A DNA stretch of 64,000 bases, from the NCBI GenBank assembly GCA_014529385.2, contig CM043960.1, positions 70,435,410 through 70,499,409 on the forward strand, given 5' to 3'. The translations under genes were made by a program, and so were the position numbers. The stretch is from Adiantum capillus-veneris. Its lineage: Eukaryota; Streptophyta; Polypodiopsida; Polypodiales; Pteridaceae. Shown here piece after piece: positions 10,255-20,939 of the stretch. Within the stretch, counting starts at the first letter, position 1. Every line of letters starts with the position of its first letter. The notes beneath the pieces are model-generated. The model was not told the origin of the DNA, did not search any database, and was given only the letters and a program-made list of their open reading frames with translations.

Positions 10255-12245
10255 CACATTTTGGTCATCTGAATTTTGTCAGTTTGCTGCGTTTGCAGAA
10301 ATCTGATATGGTTGCTTCTTTGCCGCCTCTTGAAGCACTTGTCAAACATGTTTGTGAAGGCTGTATTTTGGGTAAGATGTAGCGTTCTAAATTTCCAAAG
10401 GATGGTTCAGTTCGGGCCACATGCAGGTTGTAGCTTGTGCATAGTGATGTTTGTGGGCCCATGCAAACTCCATCCTTGGGCAATTACCTATACTTCGTGA
10501 CTTTCATTGATGATTACTCCAGGCATGCATGGGTATTTTCGCTTAAAGCGAAGTCAGAAGTTTTTATGTGTTTCAAAAAATTTATGGCTATGGCTGAAAA
10601 TGTCTCGAAATGTACTATGGGCACCCTTCGTTCCTATCGAGGGGGGGAGTATATGTCTCATGAATTTAATGCATTTCTGGCTAGTCGTGGGATAAAACAC
10701 CAATGTACATTGCCTTATATGCCTCAGCAAAATGGTGTTGCTGAGAGGGAAAACAGGTCACTGACAGAAATGACACGATGTATGGTCAAAAGTCAAGCTT
10801 TACCGCATTCTTTTTGGCTTGAAGCCATCATGTGTGCCACTTATGTACTTAACAGGTGTCCTACGAAATCTTTGCAGTCTATTACTCCATATGAAGCATG
10901 GCATTATAGAAAGCCTTCTATTGAGCACATGCGTGTTTTTGGCTGTTTGGCATATGCTTTGGTGCCATAAGTGCAGCGCAGAAAATTGGATGATAAGGCT
11001 GTCAAATGTATTTTTGTTGGTTACAGTGCTGAAAGCAAAGGTTATAGGTTGTATCATCCACAAACAAAACGTATTTTTGTTTCTCGGGATGTAGTGTTTG
11101 TGGAAGATTCTGTTCATCCCTTGTTGTCATGTACTAGAGACAGTAATGTAAGCTCACAGGACATTTATGACACTTTGTTGCCTCTTTTCAGTGGTGGAAA
11201 TACGAATGTAAGTTCCAATGAGGCAAATGTACAGCCTATGGGGGTTTCTGAAATTTTTTTAGATCAGTCTATTACTGATGCAGATGTACATGATGTACTT
11301 GATGAGGAAAGGGCTGAAAATGAGCAGGCTAGAGGTATGCCAAAATGGCTGGTGCACACTTTGCGTGACAGTAAATTGGCCACACCTTTGTCTAGTCGTA
11401 CTCGTTCAGGCTCTCGCCATGCATCAGATTGTTATGCTTTGGCTGTGTCTAGCTTACATGATGATGAGGAGCCTCTGACTTTTGATGAAGCACAAAATTC
11501 AGAAAATTGGATGGCTGCCATGCAATCAGAATATGATGCACTTATAGAAAATGACACATGGACTTTATGTGATTTGCCTCCTGGCAAAAAGGCCATTGGT
11601 ACGAAGTGGGTTTACAAGTTGAAACGCAAGCCGGATGGTGAGATCAATCGCCATAAGGCTCGACTTGTTGCAAAGGGTTATGCACAACAAAAAGGCATAG
11701 ATTATGAAGATACTTTTGCTCCCACTTGTCGTATGACTACTGTACGTTTTCTATGTGCATTGGCAGCTCATTTTGGTTGGGATGTACATCAATCAGACAT
11801 TGTTACTGCTTTCTTGAATGGTGACATATTTGAGGAAGTTTATGTAACGCAGCCTCGCGGTTTTGTCATAAAAGGACAAGAGGACAAAGTGTGCAAATGT
11901 AACAAGGCTTTGTATGGGTTGAAGCAATCTCCTCGTGCTTGGTATGAGAACGCTGACACTCATTTGGTCAAACAAGGCTTTCATAACAGTCCAACAGAAA
12001 GCACATTGTATGTAAAGCGTGAGGGTGATGTACTTCTCATTGTGGTTCTTTATGTTGATGATTTGCTGATCACTGGACCAAATGAGAGACACATTGCTGA
12101 ATTTAAGGTTGATTTGAATGCTACTTTCAAGATGAAAGATTTGGGGTTGTTGCATCATTACTTGGGTATACAGTTTAAGCAATGTGATGGTGGTATTGCC
12201 TTGTGTCAAAAAAGTTACATAGGGACATTGCTATGTAAGTTTTGA
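10255..12245 (+). pseudogene. pol: copia pol middle part: integrase and reverse transcriptase
   Basis: The frame resumes with F-G-H-L-N and C-E-G-C-I-L-G-K, which complete the integrase HHCC finger begun at L-W-H before 1404. The integrase core has D (H-S-D-V-C-G-P) and E (N-G-V-A-E-R-E-N), but the middle acid is lost: L-R-S-Y-R-G-G-E-Y, where copia has D before R-G-G-E. In-frame stops fall near 10379, 10433 and 10967. RT starts near 11500 with the usual W-V-Y-K-L-K-R-K-P-D-G motif, and its active site Y-V-D-D is near 12052-12063. The frame ends at a TGA at 12243-12245. Confidence 0.93.
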
Positions 12246-13006
12246 CTTGAGGATTGCAAACCTATTGCCACTCCCATGGAAACAGGTTTGAAGTTGAGTC
12301 TACATGATGCTTGCGATCCTGCTGATGTCACTCTTTACCAAACTGTTGTTGGCTGCCTCATTTATGTATGCAACACAAGGCCGGATATTCAGTTTGCAGT
12401 CTCACAGGTCAGCAGATTTATGCATAGCACAGGCTCTAAGCATTGGCAGGCTGTCAAGAGAATTTTCCGCTACCTTAGTGGCACTTTACATCTTGGCTTG
12501 TTTTATCCCAAGGGGGGATCATTGCCGCCAGACCTACATGCTTTTTCGGACTCAGATTGGGCTGGTTGTTTTGACACGAGAGTGTCCACAAGTGGTTTTT
12601 GTTTCATGCTTGGCAGTTCATGTATATCATGGTTGAGCAGGAAGCAACCTACTGTGGCCACTTCGAGTTGTGAGGCTGAGTACAGGGCAGTCTTCACAGC
12701 TACGGTTGAGTGTGTATGGCTTAGACGCCTTATGGCCGATTTGGGTGTTGGACAGGACACTGCCAACACTATCTACACTGACAGTCAGAGCGCATTGGCA
12801 GTTGCGAGGAACCCAGTTTTTCATGCTCGCACAAAGCACATTGAGGTGCATTACCACTATGTCAGGGAGAGGCTCTCAGCAGGAGAGATCAGCTTGGCTT
12901 ATGTACCAACACAGGACAACCTTGCAGATATTTTCACAAAGGCATTGTCTCGTGAGAAGCTTGAAGCTTTCCGCAAAGCTTTGGGCTTACTCCTCTTTGT
13001 GGACTG
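12246..13006 (+). pseudogene. pol: copia pol 3' part: RT thumb and RNase H
   Basis: This is a direct continuation, in the same frame, after the TGA at 12243-12245. It has the copia markers T-R-P-D-I, the RNase H core S-D-S-D-W-A-G near 12550, S-S-C-E-A-E-Y near 12665, D-S-Q-S-A near 12780 and the terminal A-D-I-F-T-K-A-L. RNase H removes the RNA template during cDNA synthesis. Apart from its upstream stop this section is intact to its own TGA. Confidence 0.93.
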
Positions 13007-13082
13007 ATCCTATCCTCAGGGCATGGCACTTCCCTTTACTCATGTGACAGCTCTCATTCACTGCATCACTCCAGGGGGGATT

Positions 13083-13308
13083 TGTTACCATATACATGTG
13101 GTAGTGATGTGTGTGAACACACTAGGACCGCCGGGGCATTTTTCCCTCTTTAGGAGGTTTTTTCCCCCGTGCATTGTATATACGCCCATCACTCTAGGGC
13201 TATCTATCTTTCCATTGCACACTAAGTAACACACTCTCTATTGTGTGCCTTGAGCTTCCTTCGTCTTCTCCAAGCTGTGTGTGTTTCTCTGCAACCCTAG
13301 TTCCAACA
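13083..13308 (+). repeat. 3' LTR of copia copy 1
   Basis: It starts TGTTACCATATACATGTGG and ends CCAACA, 226 bp. A purine tract (CCAGGGGGGATT) lies directly upstream. It matches the 206-bp LTR at 62602-62807; most of the size difference is about 20 extra bases near 13150-13170 (CTCTTTAGGAGG...). TG...CA ends are intact. Confidence 0.95.
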
Positions 13309-14900
13309 ATGACAAACCAATATTCCTCTTCCTCTAGGAAATTCACCGGAGAGACTGAGTCCCCCCCATGTGAGCAAGGCATACGAAGACTTGGAAGCGC
13401 AGCATACCTCGAACAGATGATGTAGAGGCTGCCGCACCATAATACGTTGCACAATGAGGTCGAAGGACAAGGCAAACAAACGTATAGTGTCGCATGCAAG
13501 AGAAACAAAGCAACAGTTACAGTTTTGGAGGGAGATACCGTGAGCACCGGTGGAATCAAGGAAACGACTGTAGTGTATTAACAAGAAGTTCAAGGGAGCA
13601 ATGCTTAGTATTTTGCAGATAAGGCATCATGGGAGTTGCCACGGCAAAGGAGTTGAGGCAAAGATGCTGCCAAAGGGTACAAAGGGTAGCATTGAAGGGA
13701 TAAGGATGAGTATCTTAAGAAGGCCGAGGGGGAACGAGCAAAAGAAGATAGAGGTGAGTGGAGCTTGCAAGGCGAGTGAAGGGCAACGAAGGAGGTTGGC
13801 GAGAAGAAGAAGAAGAAAGGCTGCCGCAACACGAGTGAAAGCCCTTCACAATTATATTCTCCTTCACATTCACCTAAGAAGGCTTAAGTTTTGATACAAG
13901 AAGACAAGAGCGAGCAGAAACGAGGGAAAAGCGAGCGTTTCTGTTTTGATTTTTCTTAAAAAATCTTCTTTACTTGGTGAGCCGAAGATCGTTTTTTGGA
14001 TCTTTGCGCCAACGAGTGGCCACTTGGCAAGATCCAAGCCATTGCCCACAACTCGAATCACATGGCCAGGAGCCTCGCACAGTGGCACGATCTGCAGCCC
14101 AGAAACCTGTGGAAGATAAGCACCATAAATTAATAAAGGGAGCCGCTGACGAGTTGATGGGGAGGGACGAGCAAAGACTAGAGCAAGTGAAGGGGATGCT
14201 GGCGAGCTGGCCATCTGCATAGAAGGAGCAGTGAGTGAAGAGCCGAAGGACAATGTTCTTGGAAGGAGGAGAAAGTCGACGGCCAGGGAGATTAGCTGGG
14301 AGAGACACTAGGGCTTGTAAGGAAAAAGAGACGCCGTCAGGGCAATGTTTTCTTTTTGAAACCATCTATAATATGTAAAGTGGCGGTAGGGCATACTGAG
14401 TGATGCCGTCAAAAAGTTAAGAGGCAAGCTGCATTGCTTGAAGTGTTGTTGCGGGCAGAATGTGTAGAAGGTATACAAGGGAAGAGGGTTGCAATGGAAG
14501 CAGCAACAAGAGCTTGATGTAGCGCCTGTAGAAAAAGTGACGAGCAGAGAACTGACAGACAGGGAAAAGCTAGCGTCAACGAGTAGAAAAAGGGGAGGAA
14601 GCAAGCCAACAAGAGAAAGGAGAGGGCGCCACAGTTGGCAGAGGAGCCGAGAAAAGCCATCAAGGGCATCTGTAGACGAGGTCAACAAGCAACACTGGTC
14701 TGTGGCAAACACCGCATGGTCCTCTATTCCTCCCTGTAGTGTTTTGGTGAAGCTGAGAGCAGCGCGTAAGAAGGTTAAGAGACGGGCACTGGTGATTCGA
14801 CGAGCTCACAATATTTTACTTATAAGAGTTTTTTTTTCTTTTCAAACTTGATGAGCCTAAGATGATACAAGCCTCAATATACGAACACTGAAGTTGGGGG
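13309..14900 (+). other. non-coding interval, no recognisable gene
   Basis: The plus strand is purine-rich. ORFs here are under 135 codons and carry no motif I recognise. It may be decayed transposon sequence, but I see no terminal repeats. Confidence 0.5.
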
Positions 14901-15014
14901 AAATTTGCCTCTTCACTAATTGACACCTCCATTTGGAGGTGGGATCAATGGCTCACGATCATCAAATGATCGTGACCGTTGAATTTCTTACGGAATCCAA
15001 AAGATTTCTATTTT

Positions 15015-15089
15015 CTCGAATCCGAGACTTGAACTCACTACCCTCTCCCCCACGGGATTGACTCTAACCATTAAGCTAACGCGCGCTCG
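15015..15089 (-). other. tRNA-like segment (SINE head) inside the MITE
   Basis: On the minus strand an A-box-like TAGCTTAATGGTTAGAG (15063-15079) and a B-box-like GAGTTCAAGTCTC (15024-15036) have tRNA-like spacing. The acceptor ends do not pair, so this is not a working tRNA gene. It is probably a tRNA-derived SINE relic. Confidence 0.55.
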
Positions 15090-15132
15090 TTGAAAGGTGT
15101 GTGTGGGATAAGCTTGTAGATCACGGCATCGC

Positions 15133-15302
15133 GGACAGGTTTACACCTAGTTCACACCGAGTTCACACTTAGTTCACACCAAATTTGGTGTGGTGTGTAG
15201 GCAAATCCCAGTTCACACCGTGTTCACGTCGAGTTCACACCGAGTTCACACCAAATTTGGTGTGGTGCACATATCTCCGAGTTCACGCTTAGTTCACACC
15301 TA
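15133..15302 (+). repeat. cluster of GTTCACACC repeats
   Basis: About ten copies of GTTCACACC or close variants are spaced 9-25 bases apart. Two copies of CACCAAATTTGGTGTGGTG, a short palindrome, lie among them. Confidence 0.8.
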
Positions 15303-15410
15303 GTTTAAATGTCGATCGGACGGCCCGGATTGCACCCGCCTCGCGACGCCTACTGTGGGCCATTGATCCCACCTCCCTGGGGAGGTGTCATTTAGTGACG
15401 AGGGGAAATT

Positions 15411-15834
15411 GGGGCATGTCCTGCAACAACCCGTCCTGCTTGTAGTCATCCGTGGGACCCACCTAGTACACCTTCTCTCATTGTTGGAAGACTTGTCTTC
15501 ATCCCCACCTACAATAACGTCTTTTGCCAAAGCCACCTGCTTTAACCCAATTCCACCCGCTAATAACAAGTTTTAGTGGGTAAACAACACAGAGGCCTTT
15601 CAGTATATAATAATTCGGTTTAGCAATTGCCGTGCACACTAGGAGCTTACATTGATCGATGGTACAACCAAGCTTAATCTTTAAACTTCAATTCTAATGT
15701 TTAAAGAAAATCATGAGACAACGCTAGTTTGGGACTTTACAAAGGCAGTAGTTTGCAGACTCGCAACAGTTTGAAGACGAAGTTTTGCAAAGCCAACAGT
15801 TCAATATTCTTCGAGTAAGTCTCTAGCCATTCTT

Positions 15835-15915
<81 letters not shown>

Positions 15916-16769
15916 AACCATTGCTGTGGATCGGTAGAGAACGGAGATGTAGTTGATGAAAGGGTAGGAGAAAGAGTTGACGGTCGAGCAGAGAGAGATA
16001 GTGCAATTTTAACAAGGGAAAATCTATCGAAAAGCACCCATAACTCTTTATGTAGCAAACCTTTGACATAGAATATAAAATTAGATTTGCTTCTCTTTAA
16101 GTTTAATCAATATGCCACATCTCCTGTATTTGTCTGAATGCGTGTTTTGTGTCTCGCAAAGAGGACATATATTTACAACATTGGATGTTTCAATTGCACA
16201 AGCGCGAGTCCGTCTTGACAACACTACAAGGTTCATTATTTGTATCTAGCACCCCATGACTATGTGTTTTCTTGGCGAACACATAAACGTTACGAGGCAG
16301 GTCAAGGCTTCCGTTTCTTATAATTTTTGGAGAGACCACAGTGCCAACTCTCCACCATACTTTTGTATGGCACCTCTGCATGACGTGCACTGATACTTTG
16401 CAGTTTCAGTCTGTGACGTTTCATTGCAAGACGATATGTTTAACTATTCACATTGCTTTTTTGTAGCTTGAATCATACGTTGTCCTCCGGCTTACACAAT
16501 TGGATGACATTCGTACATCATTATCAGGTCGGTAGTGTAGTTCAATTTTTATACTCGTTTACGCTTTTTGTATTTTTGAGTTTTTCAAAGCTTCCTTAAG
16601 TTTAGTTTGCCATATGTTTTCCTCACAAGTGCATGCTCAATTTTAATCATCGTATTGGATAGAAATGGCCAGGAATGTGAATAATAAGGGGCTCGTTCGA
16701 CTAGAGCAATTCTGGGATGGCAACAGTAAGTGCTGAAAAACTGTTGACTCTTTAGCCATCCAATTTCAA
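15411..16769. other. non-coding interval with an (AG)36 microsatellite
   Basis: No gene is supported. A perfect AG repeat runs 15839-15911. The remainder is AT-rich with no terminal repeats that I can see. Confidence 0.6.
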
Positions 16770-17654
16770 TTGAATGGCTTTGAGATCTTACTAGTCTACA
16801 GGGTGATGAAAGAGCTTGATAAGGTGGTGATGCCAATTTGTGAATCCAATTTTGAATGGGATGCTTGGAGATGGCCCGGGAGTAGCCTCTTTTGGAAACC
16901 ACATTCTAAAGGCATTTACCATGTTTTAATGCACGAGGCTAATTGGTGTAGCCCCCTCAACAAATTATGGAAGAGGCACTGGACAGCAAAACGGTGGGAG
17001 GGAGTCATGGAGAACATCTGGAAGCCAAGGTGGCCTCAGTTTATGAAGATATTTCTGTGAAAAGTGATGTGGGGTGCTCTGCCGACGGGTGTAAAGATAC
17101 AAAAAAGAGGAATCGGGTCCGATCGTTGCTCGGGGTGCAGAATAGCTAGTGAAGACCTAGCCCACCTTTTCATGAGATGCCAGGCAATCAGTGGCATGGC
17201 TGGGAAAATATGCAAGTGGATTCAAAGGACATGGCAAATTAAGTTCTTCAAGACTGATCTGTTCTTTGGTAGTAACACGTTGGGAAGTCCTGTTCTTCTT
17301 GTCTGCACTCAAGTAATCAGGTACTACTTCTTTCACCATATTTGGCAAGCAAGGAACCGTCGCGTGTTTGAGGGGGATCTGGCTGTGGCAAGCTTTTGTG
17401 AAATCATACAAGAGAGTAGAGTGACGATCCACATGATTGGAGGCAAACAAGCCTCAGAGGACTGGTCTAGAACAATACATGGCATGATGACATCTTGTAA
17501 TAAGTAAAGCCTAGGAGTAGTTGTGGTTTCTCTGTCAAGCAGAAAACTTGTAATCCTTCGACCCTCAAGGCTTGGTCTGAGCTTGAGGTTGGTGTATATT
17601 TCTGGTGTTCTTAATACTATCCACTCACAATTGTGAGTTTTGCAAAAAAAAAAA
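16770..17654 (+). pseudogene. 5'-truncated LINE fragment: zf-RVT C-terminus and poly(A)
   Basis: The frame 16770-17060 and its continuation to 17507 carry the C-terminal signature of plant L1 ORF2: W-K-x-x-W-P-x-F-M-K-I-F-L, then L-P-T-G, then a zf-RVT finger (C-S-G-C...H-L-F-M-R-C near 17122-17180) and a tryptophan-rich end. A TGA at 17058-17060 replaces the Trp expected after F-L. An A11 tract at 17644-17654 marks the 3' end. Only the last few hundred residues survive, as expected from incomplete reverse transcription. It is a different lineage from the LINE at 19838. Confidence 0.8.
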
Positions 17655-17815
17655 GAAGACATGCATTCCTTTTTGCACAGTTTGGAAATTCAACCTATAC
17701 ATTGAAATAAAGGAAAATTGACTACGCTTGATTGAGAATAAGATGGGTGTCTCAAAGATGGTTCCACGATTTAGATAATAAATGGTCGATATTACTAGGT
17801 TGAATGGTGCAATCT

Positions 17816-17921
17816 ACAAATTCAATTACCCTCTTTAGTAGCCCTTTGTCGTATATGGAGCACTATGACAATTCAATTATCCTCTTAAGTAGCCCATTGT
17901 CATATATGGAGCACTATGAGA
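17816..17921 (+). repeat. two tandem copies of a 53-bp unit
   Basis: Copies at 17816-17868 and 17869-17921 share TTCAATTA, CTCTT, AGTAGCCC and ATATGGAGCACTATGA. They differ at several positions. No gene is present from 17655 to 18299. Confidence 0.8.
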
Positions 17922-18299
17922 CACTACTTGCTTCTTCCCAATGCGCATCAAGTCCCAAGATGAGCTATTGTTGGTGCCTATCAATTGGTTCTACTCATTT
18001 TCTCATGTCACCTAACAAAACCCAAGGCGATAGCAATCACAACCAACTAACCAAGTAACTAGCTGTGCTCCAAAATCTATCAGATTATATACGACAAAGG
18101 CCCACCAAGCAAGACTAGTTTATTTAGTATTGTGGCACACTTAACAATGTAACATACAAAGTACTCAATACATAAAGTGACTACCCTACTACTGGCTTTC
18201 CCTTTATTATATTCATTTCTCTCAGAGATTCCTTACGATTCCCTTCATTCCATCTCAAGGCAATCATTTAACCTTACCTCATAAAAAAGGAAGAGAACA

Positions 18300-18370
18300 A
18301 GGATTTTGAACCCACGTGAGCGTAGAATCGCACCTACGTGGTTTCATCTAACCACTCAAGCAGCAGCCCT
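18300..18370 (-). other. tRNA-derived SINE head
   Basis: On the minus strand an A-box-like TTGAGTGGTTAGATGAA and a B-box-like GGGTTCAAAATCC are about 45 bases apart, as in a tRNA. No tRNA fold closes. It is probably a SINE promoter relic. Confidence 0.5.
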
Positions 18371-18487
18371 CAGGTGCTCCAGAGCCATCTATTTCATTTT
18401 AAAAAAAAACATTACGCTCGCAACCCACCCTTCCACTACGCTAAACCTTTTACTTCGCCCACTACCTTGCCCATGGACTTTAAGAGA

Positions 18488-18490
<3 letters not shown>

Positions 18491-18535
<45 letters not shown>

Positions 18536-18546
18536 AAAAAAAAAAA
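18491..18546 (+). repeat. (CT)22 followed by A12
   Basis: A perfect CT microsatellite at 18491-18534 passes directly into A12. Confidence 0.95.
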
Positions 18547-18931
18547 ACTGCGTTCCCTTGCTCCTCTCCCTCTCTGCCGCACCACTGGGAAAGTCTGCCC
18601 GAGAATGCGCCGATGCATTATTGTTGCAGTTTTCGTTTTTTGGTTGTGCGCAACATTCATTTCATTTGCATCGGTATCACTTCAGATTCCGCTCCTATTT
18701 TCTTTCTTGAAATTGGGTGGGTTGGGCGAAATTAAATTCGCCTACTAGCCAGATCCCCCCCACCTTCCACCTCAAACCCCAACCTTAGCCTCAGCTGCCG
18801 AGCAACGAGGCATCACCCTGCACGACATCCCCCTCATATACCCCGATGCAAACTCCCTCTCTGTTGCGCCGTTGCCCTACTCGCACATGAGCAAGAGAAA
18901 GAGACAGTTGGTCGCACGAGCCAGTTTTCCC

Positions 18932-18932
<1 letters not shown>

Positions 18933-18979
<47 letters not shown>
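18933..18979 (+). repeat. (GC)n(AC)19 microsatellite
   Basis: A short GC alternation (18933-18942) runs into CA repeats to 18979. Both are alternating purine-pyrimidine and could form Z-DNA. Confidence 0.9.
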
Positions 18980-18983
<4 letters not shown>

Positions 18984-19821
18984 CTCCCCTGCGCAGACAG
19001 GCTCCTGAGGGTTCGCGACTCGCTAGGGAGCAAAAAGGAGAGAGAGAGAGCACGAGGTTGGGCTCTAAGGCCTTACCCGTAGACTCGTAGCCTTGCACTC
19101 AGAAGGCTCTTCGCGCGAGAGAGAGCATAGACAGAGAGAGATAGACAGGTAGCCTCACAAGCAAGAGAGCAAAAGACCACTGCTTTCAACAGTCGGCACG
19201 AATGAGCTAGAGAAAGAAGGCGGTTGTGCGAGAGACACGAGATCGTTAACCGCACGACGCCATCCTCTCACTTGACTGCGTTCCGCCCTACCACATGCAA
19301 TACGTCACCCATTACTATTTCTCCTTCAACCCATAAAAAGCGACAGCATCCTCGACAAATACCCCCATACATACTGCAATCCTCAATAGGAGCGGTTTTC
19401 AAGTCAAAGTTTGAAGCTTTTTTCTGTAATTACACTAAAACTTCTTAAAGGCAAGCTCAAAATCTAATCACGATTTTACAATTTCAGCCGATCAAAATAC
19501 ATTGGTCCTCGACCGACATTTTTGCCATTTTCACACTATTTTATGCCAAATTCCTACTTCAATTTTTCCTTTTCCTTATTGTCTCAATCGACTAGTTTTA
19601 GTTCCCAACCAACCCAAAGCTAACTTGAGGCACACTTTTTTGAACACTACCCAACCAGCCTAAAGCTAAGTTGAGGCACACTTTTCCCGAACACTACGCA
19701 ACCCAATGCTTGTCCCATGGGCTCTCCATGGGCACTCACTTTGTGAGCACCTTGTAGTTGGGCATGGATGCTTTCACAAACCAACGCAACATATATTTTG
19801 TTTTTCACTTACTGGACACTG
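18980..19821. other. non-coding interval before the LINE
   Basis: No gene is supported. A roughly 55-bp direct repeat lies near 19600-19695 (AACCCAAAGCTAACTTGAGG and AGCCTAAAGCTAAGTTGAGG, each followed by CACACTTTT). Confidence 0.5.
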
Positions 19822-19887
19822 AAGGTGATTGGCTAGGAACGGTCGCTCGTTGCTGCTGCATCGTCCCCTCGCCATCGTCAGCCTGTA

Positions 19888-20131
19888 CCCCCCCCCCCCC
19901 CCGCCTGTTGGTCCGCTGCCTTGCTGCACGCTGCTCCACCCCCAGCCCAAGTTGCTCCTGCTGCGCGCTCCTCCTCACGCCCTCTACCCTATCTGCCCCG
20001 TCCCCCCCTGCATTGCCGCAAGCCTGTTTGCCCCCTGCTGCATGCAGCCTTGCCCGCCTTATCCGTTGCCGACCCGCTGTCCTATCACGTTGCCACCCCC
20101 GCCTGCTGCCCTCACCCGCTGCCTTTTCCAG

Positions 20132-20163
<32 letters not shown>
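19888..20163 (+). repeat. C-tracts in LINE 5' UTR
   Basis: A C15 tract (19888-19902) and a C32 tract (20132-20163) lie in a cytosine-rich leader. The opposite strand is G-rich and could form quadruplexes. Tract length is liable to assembly error. Confidence 0.85.
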
Positions 20164-20164
<1 letters not shown>

Positions 20165-20309
20165 CCCCTGGCGCTCTCCTCGCTCTCCGCCTCTTTCCCG
20201 AAGGTTCCCTGTAACTCGCTCGGGAAGTGCTGTTTTTTGGACAGTGCTCGGCGCGTTTTGTTGCAGAGTAATTCCTCCTTCCTCTTCTCTGACACAGCAA
20301 TAGACACAG

Positions 20310-20939
20310 ATGGAGACTCCAGCTCTGCCACAGAGGGACTCATCCCAAGCCCCTTTGCTCAACCCCACTGAGCCCACCATTCGACTTGCTCTTTCACCCA
20401 CAGAGCAAGAGATCCTAGCCACAGAGGTAGAGCGCTTGTAGGCGACTTCTGTCATCTGCAAGATTCTCGACACTCGACCCAACAGAGGAGAGCTGCGTGA
20501 CCTTCTCCAGGCCCGCCTTCTTGGAGAGGTGGGCAAGATCTTGGACGTACAGATACTCGGACAAGGTTACTATCAGATCGAGTTTGAGACCTCCAAGATG
20601 GTATCCAAGGTCATCGCCATGACTCCATTGACGATCCGAGCAGAAGCCCACTTTCAACAGTGGAGACATGGTTTTGACCCTGCTCGAGCAACCTTTCGAC
20701 AGTGGAGACATGGTTTTGACACTGCTTCGGATGTTCTGGTAGAGGAGGCAGACATCCCCATCTCCGTCTGGTTTCTAGGTTTGCGGAGGGAGTACTTACC
20801 ACTTTTGTCCAGGATAGGCTCAGCCATTGGGACTGTCCTGGAGACACCTCGCACGACAGCCTCAGTATCCAAGCCAGCCTCGAAGATAGCCCGTTTAGCT
20901 GTTGCGACGGTAGCATCTGTTCTCTCTCGCTCCCCATGA
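20310..20939 (+). pseudogene. LINE ORF1, DUF4283-like nucleic-acid-binding protein
   Basis: The frame starts at ATG 20310 and is broken by a TAG at 20439-20441 (CAG to TAG likely). The second half has the DUF4283 pattern of plant L1 ORF1: a V-x-x-x-L-G-x-G-Y-Y-Q-I-E-F strand, then I-P-I-S-V-W-F-L-G-L-R-R-E-Y and I-G-S-A-I-G-T-V-L. ORF1 proteins bind the element RNA. A short direct repeat (CAGTGGAGACATGGTTTTGA, near 20658 and 20700) has lengthened the middle without breaking the frame. Confidence 0.75.

Larger units (their letters stand above)
1..13308 (+). mobile_element. Ty1/copia LTR retrotransposon, copy 1, 5' end outside window
   Basis: The element reads gag, CCHC knuckle, protease, integrase, reverse transcriptase, RNase H, then a 3' LTR at 13083-13308, which is the Ty1/copia domain order. 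A Ty3/gypsy element sits inside it at 1404-10254, between the two histidines of the integrase HHCC finger. Removing that element and one CACAT copy joins the halves. The copy is dead: it has a gag frameshift near 700, several in-frame stops, and changed catalytic residues in protease (D to N) and integrase (D to Y). A sister copy of the same family starts at 62602. Confidence 0.95.
14901..15410. mobile_element. MITE-like element with about 52-bp terminal inverted repeats
   Basis: Left arm 14901-14952 and right arm 15359-15410 are inverted copies sharing TGACACCTCC...GGAGGTGGGATCAATGGC with a few mismatches. Each arm has its own short internal palindrome (CACCTCC...GGAGGTG). There is no coding sequence. 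Inside are a tRNA-like segment and a GTTCACACC repeat cluster. A target duplication is not clear, although runs of G flank both ends. It is probably non-autonomous. Confidence 0.75.

Noticed and set aside
13601-14851. Several basic or acidic ORFs of 60-135 codons
   Set aside because: They overlap in several frames and on both strands, with no motif, so composition explains them.
15015-15089. A working tRNA gene
   Set aside because: A- and B-box words are present, but the acceptor stem does not pair and it sits inside a repeat element.
15737-16069. Ser-Leu repeat protein on the minus strand
   Set aside because: It is a translation of the AG microsatellite.
20059-20343. Glycine-rich protein on the minus strand
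   Set aside because: The glycine run is only the reverse of the C32 tract in the LINE leader.
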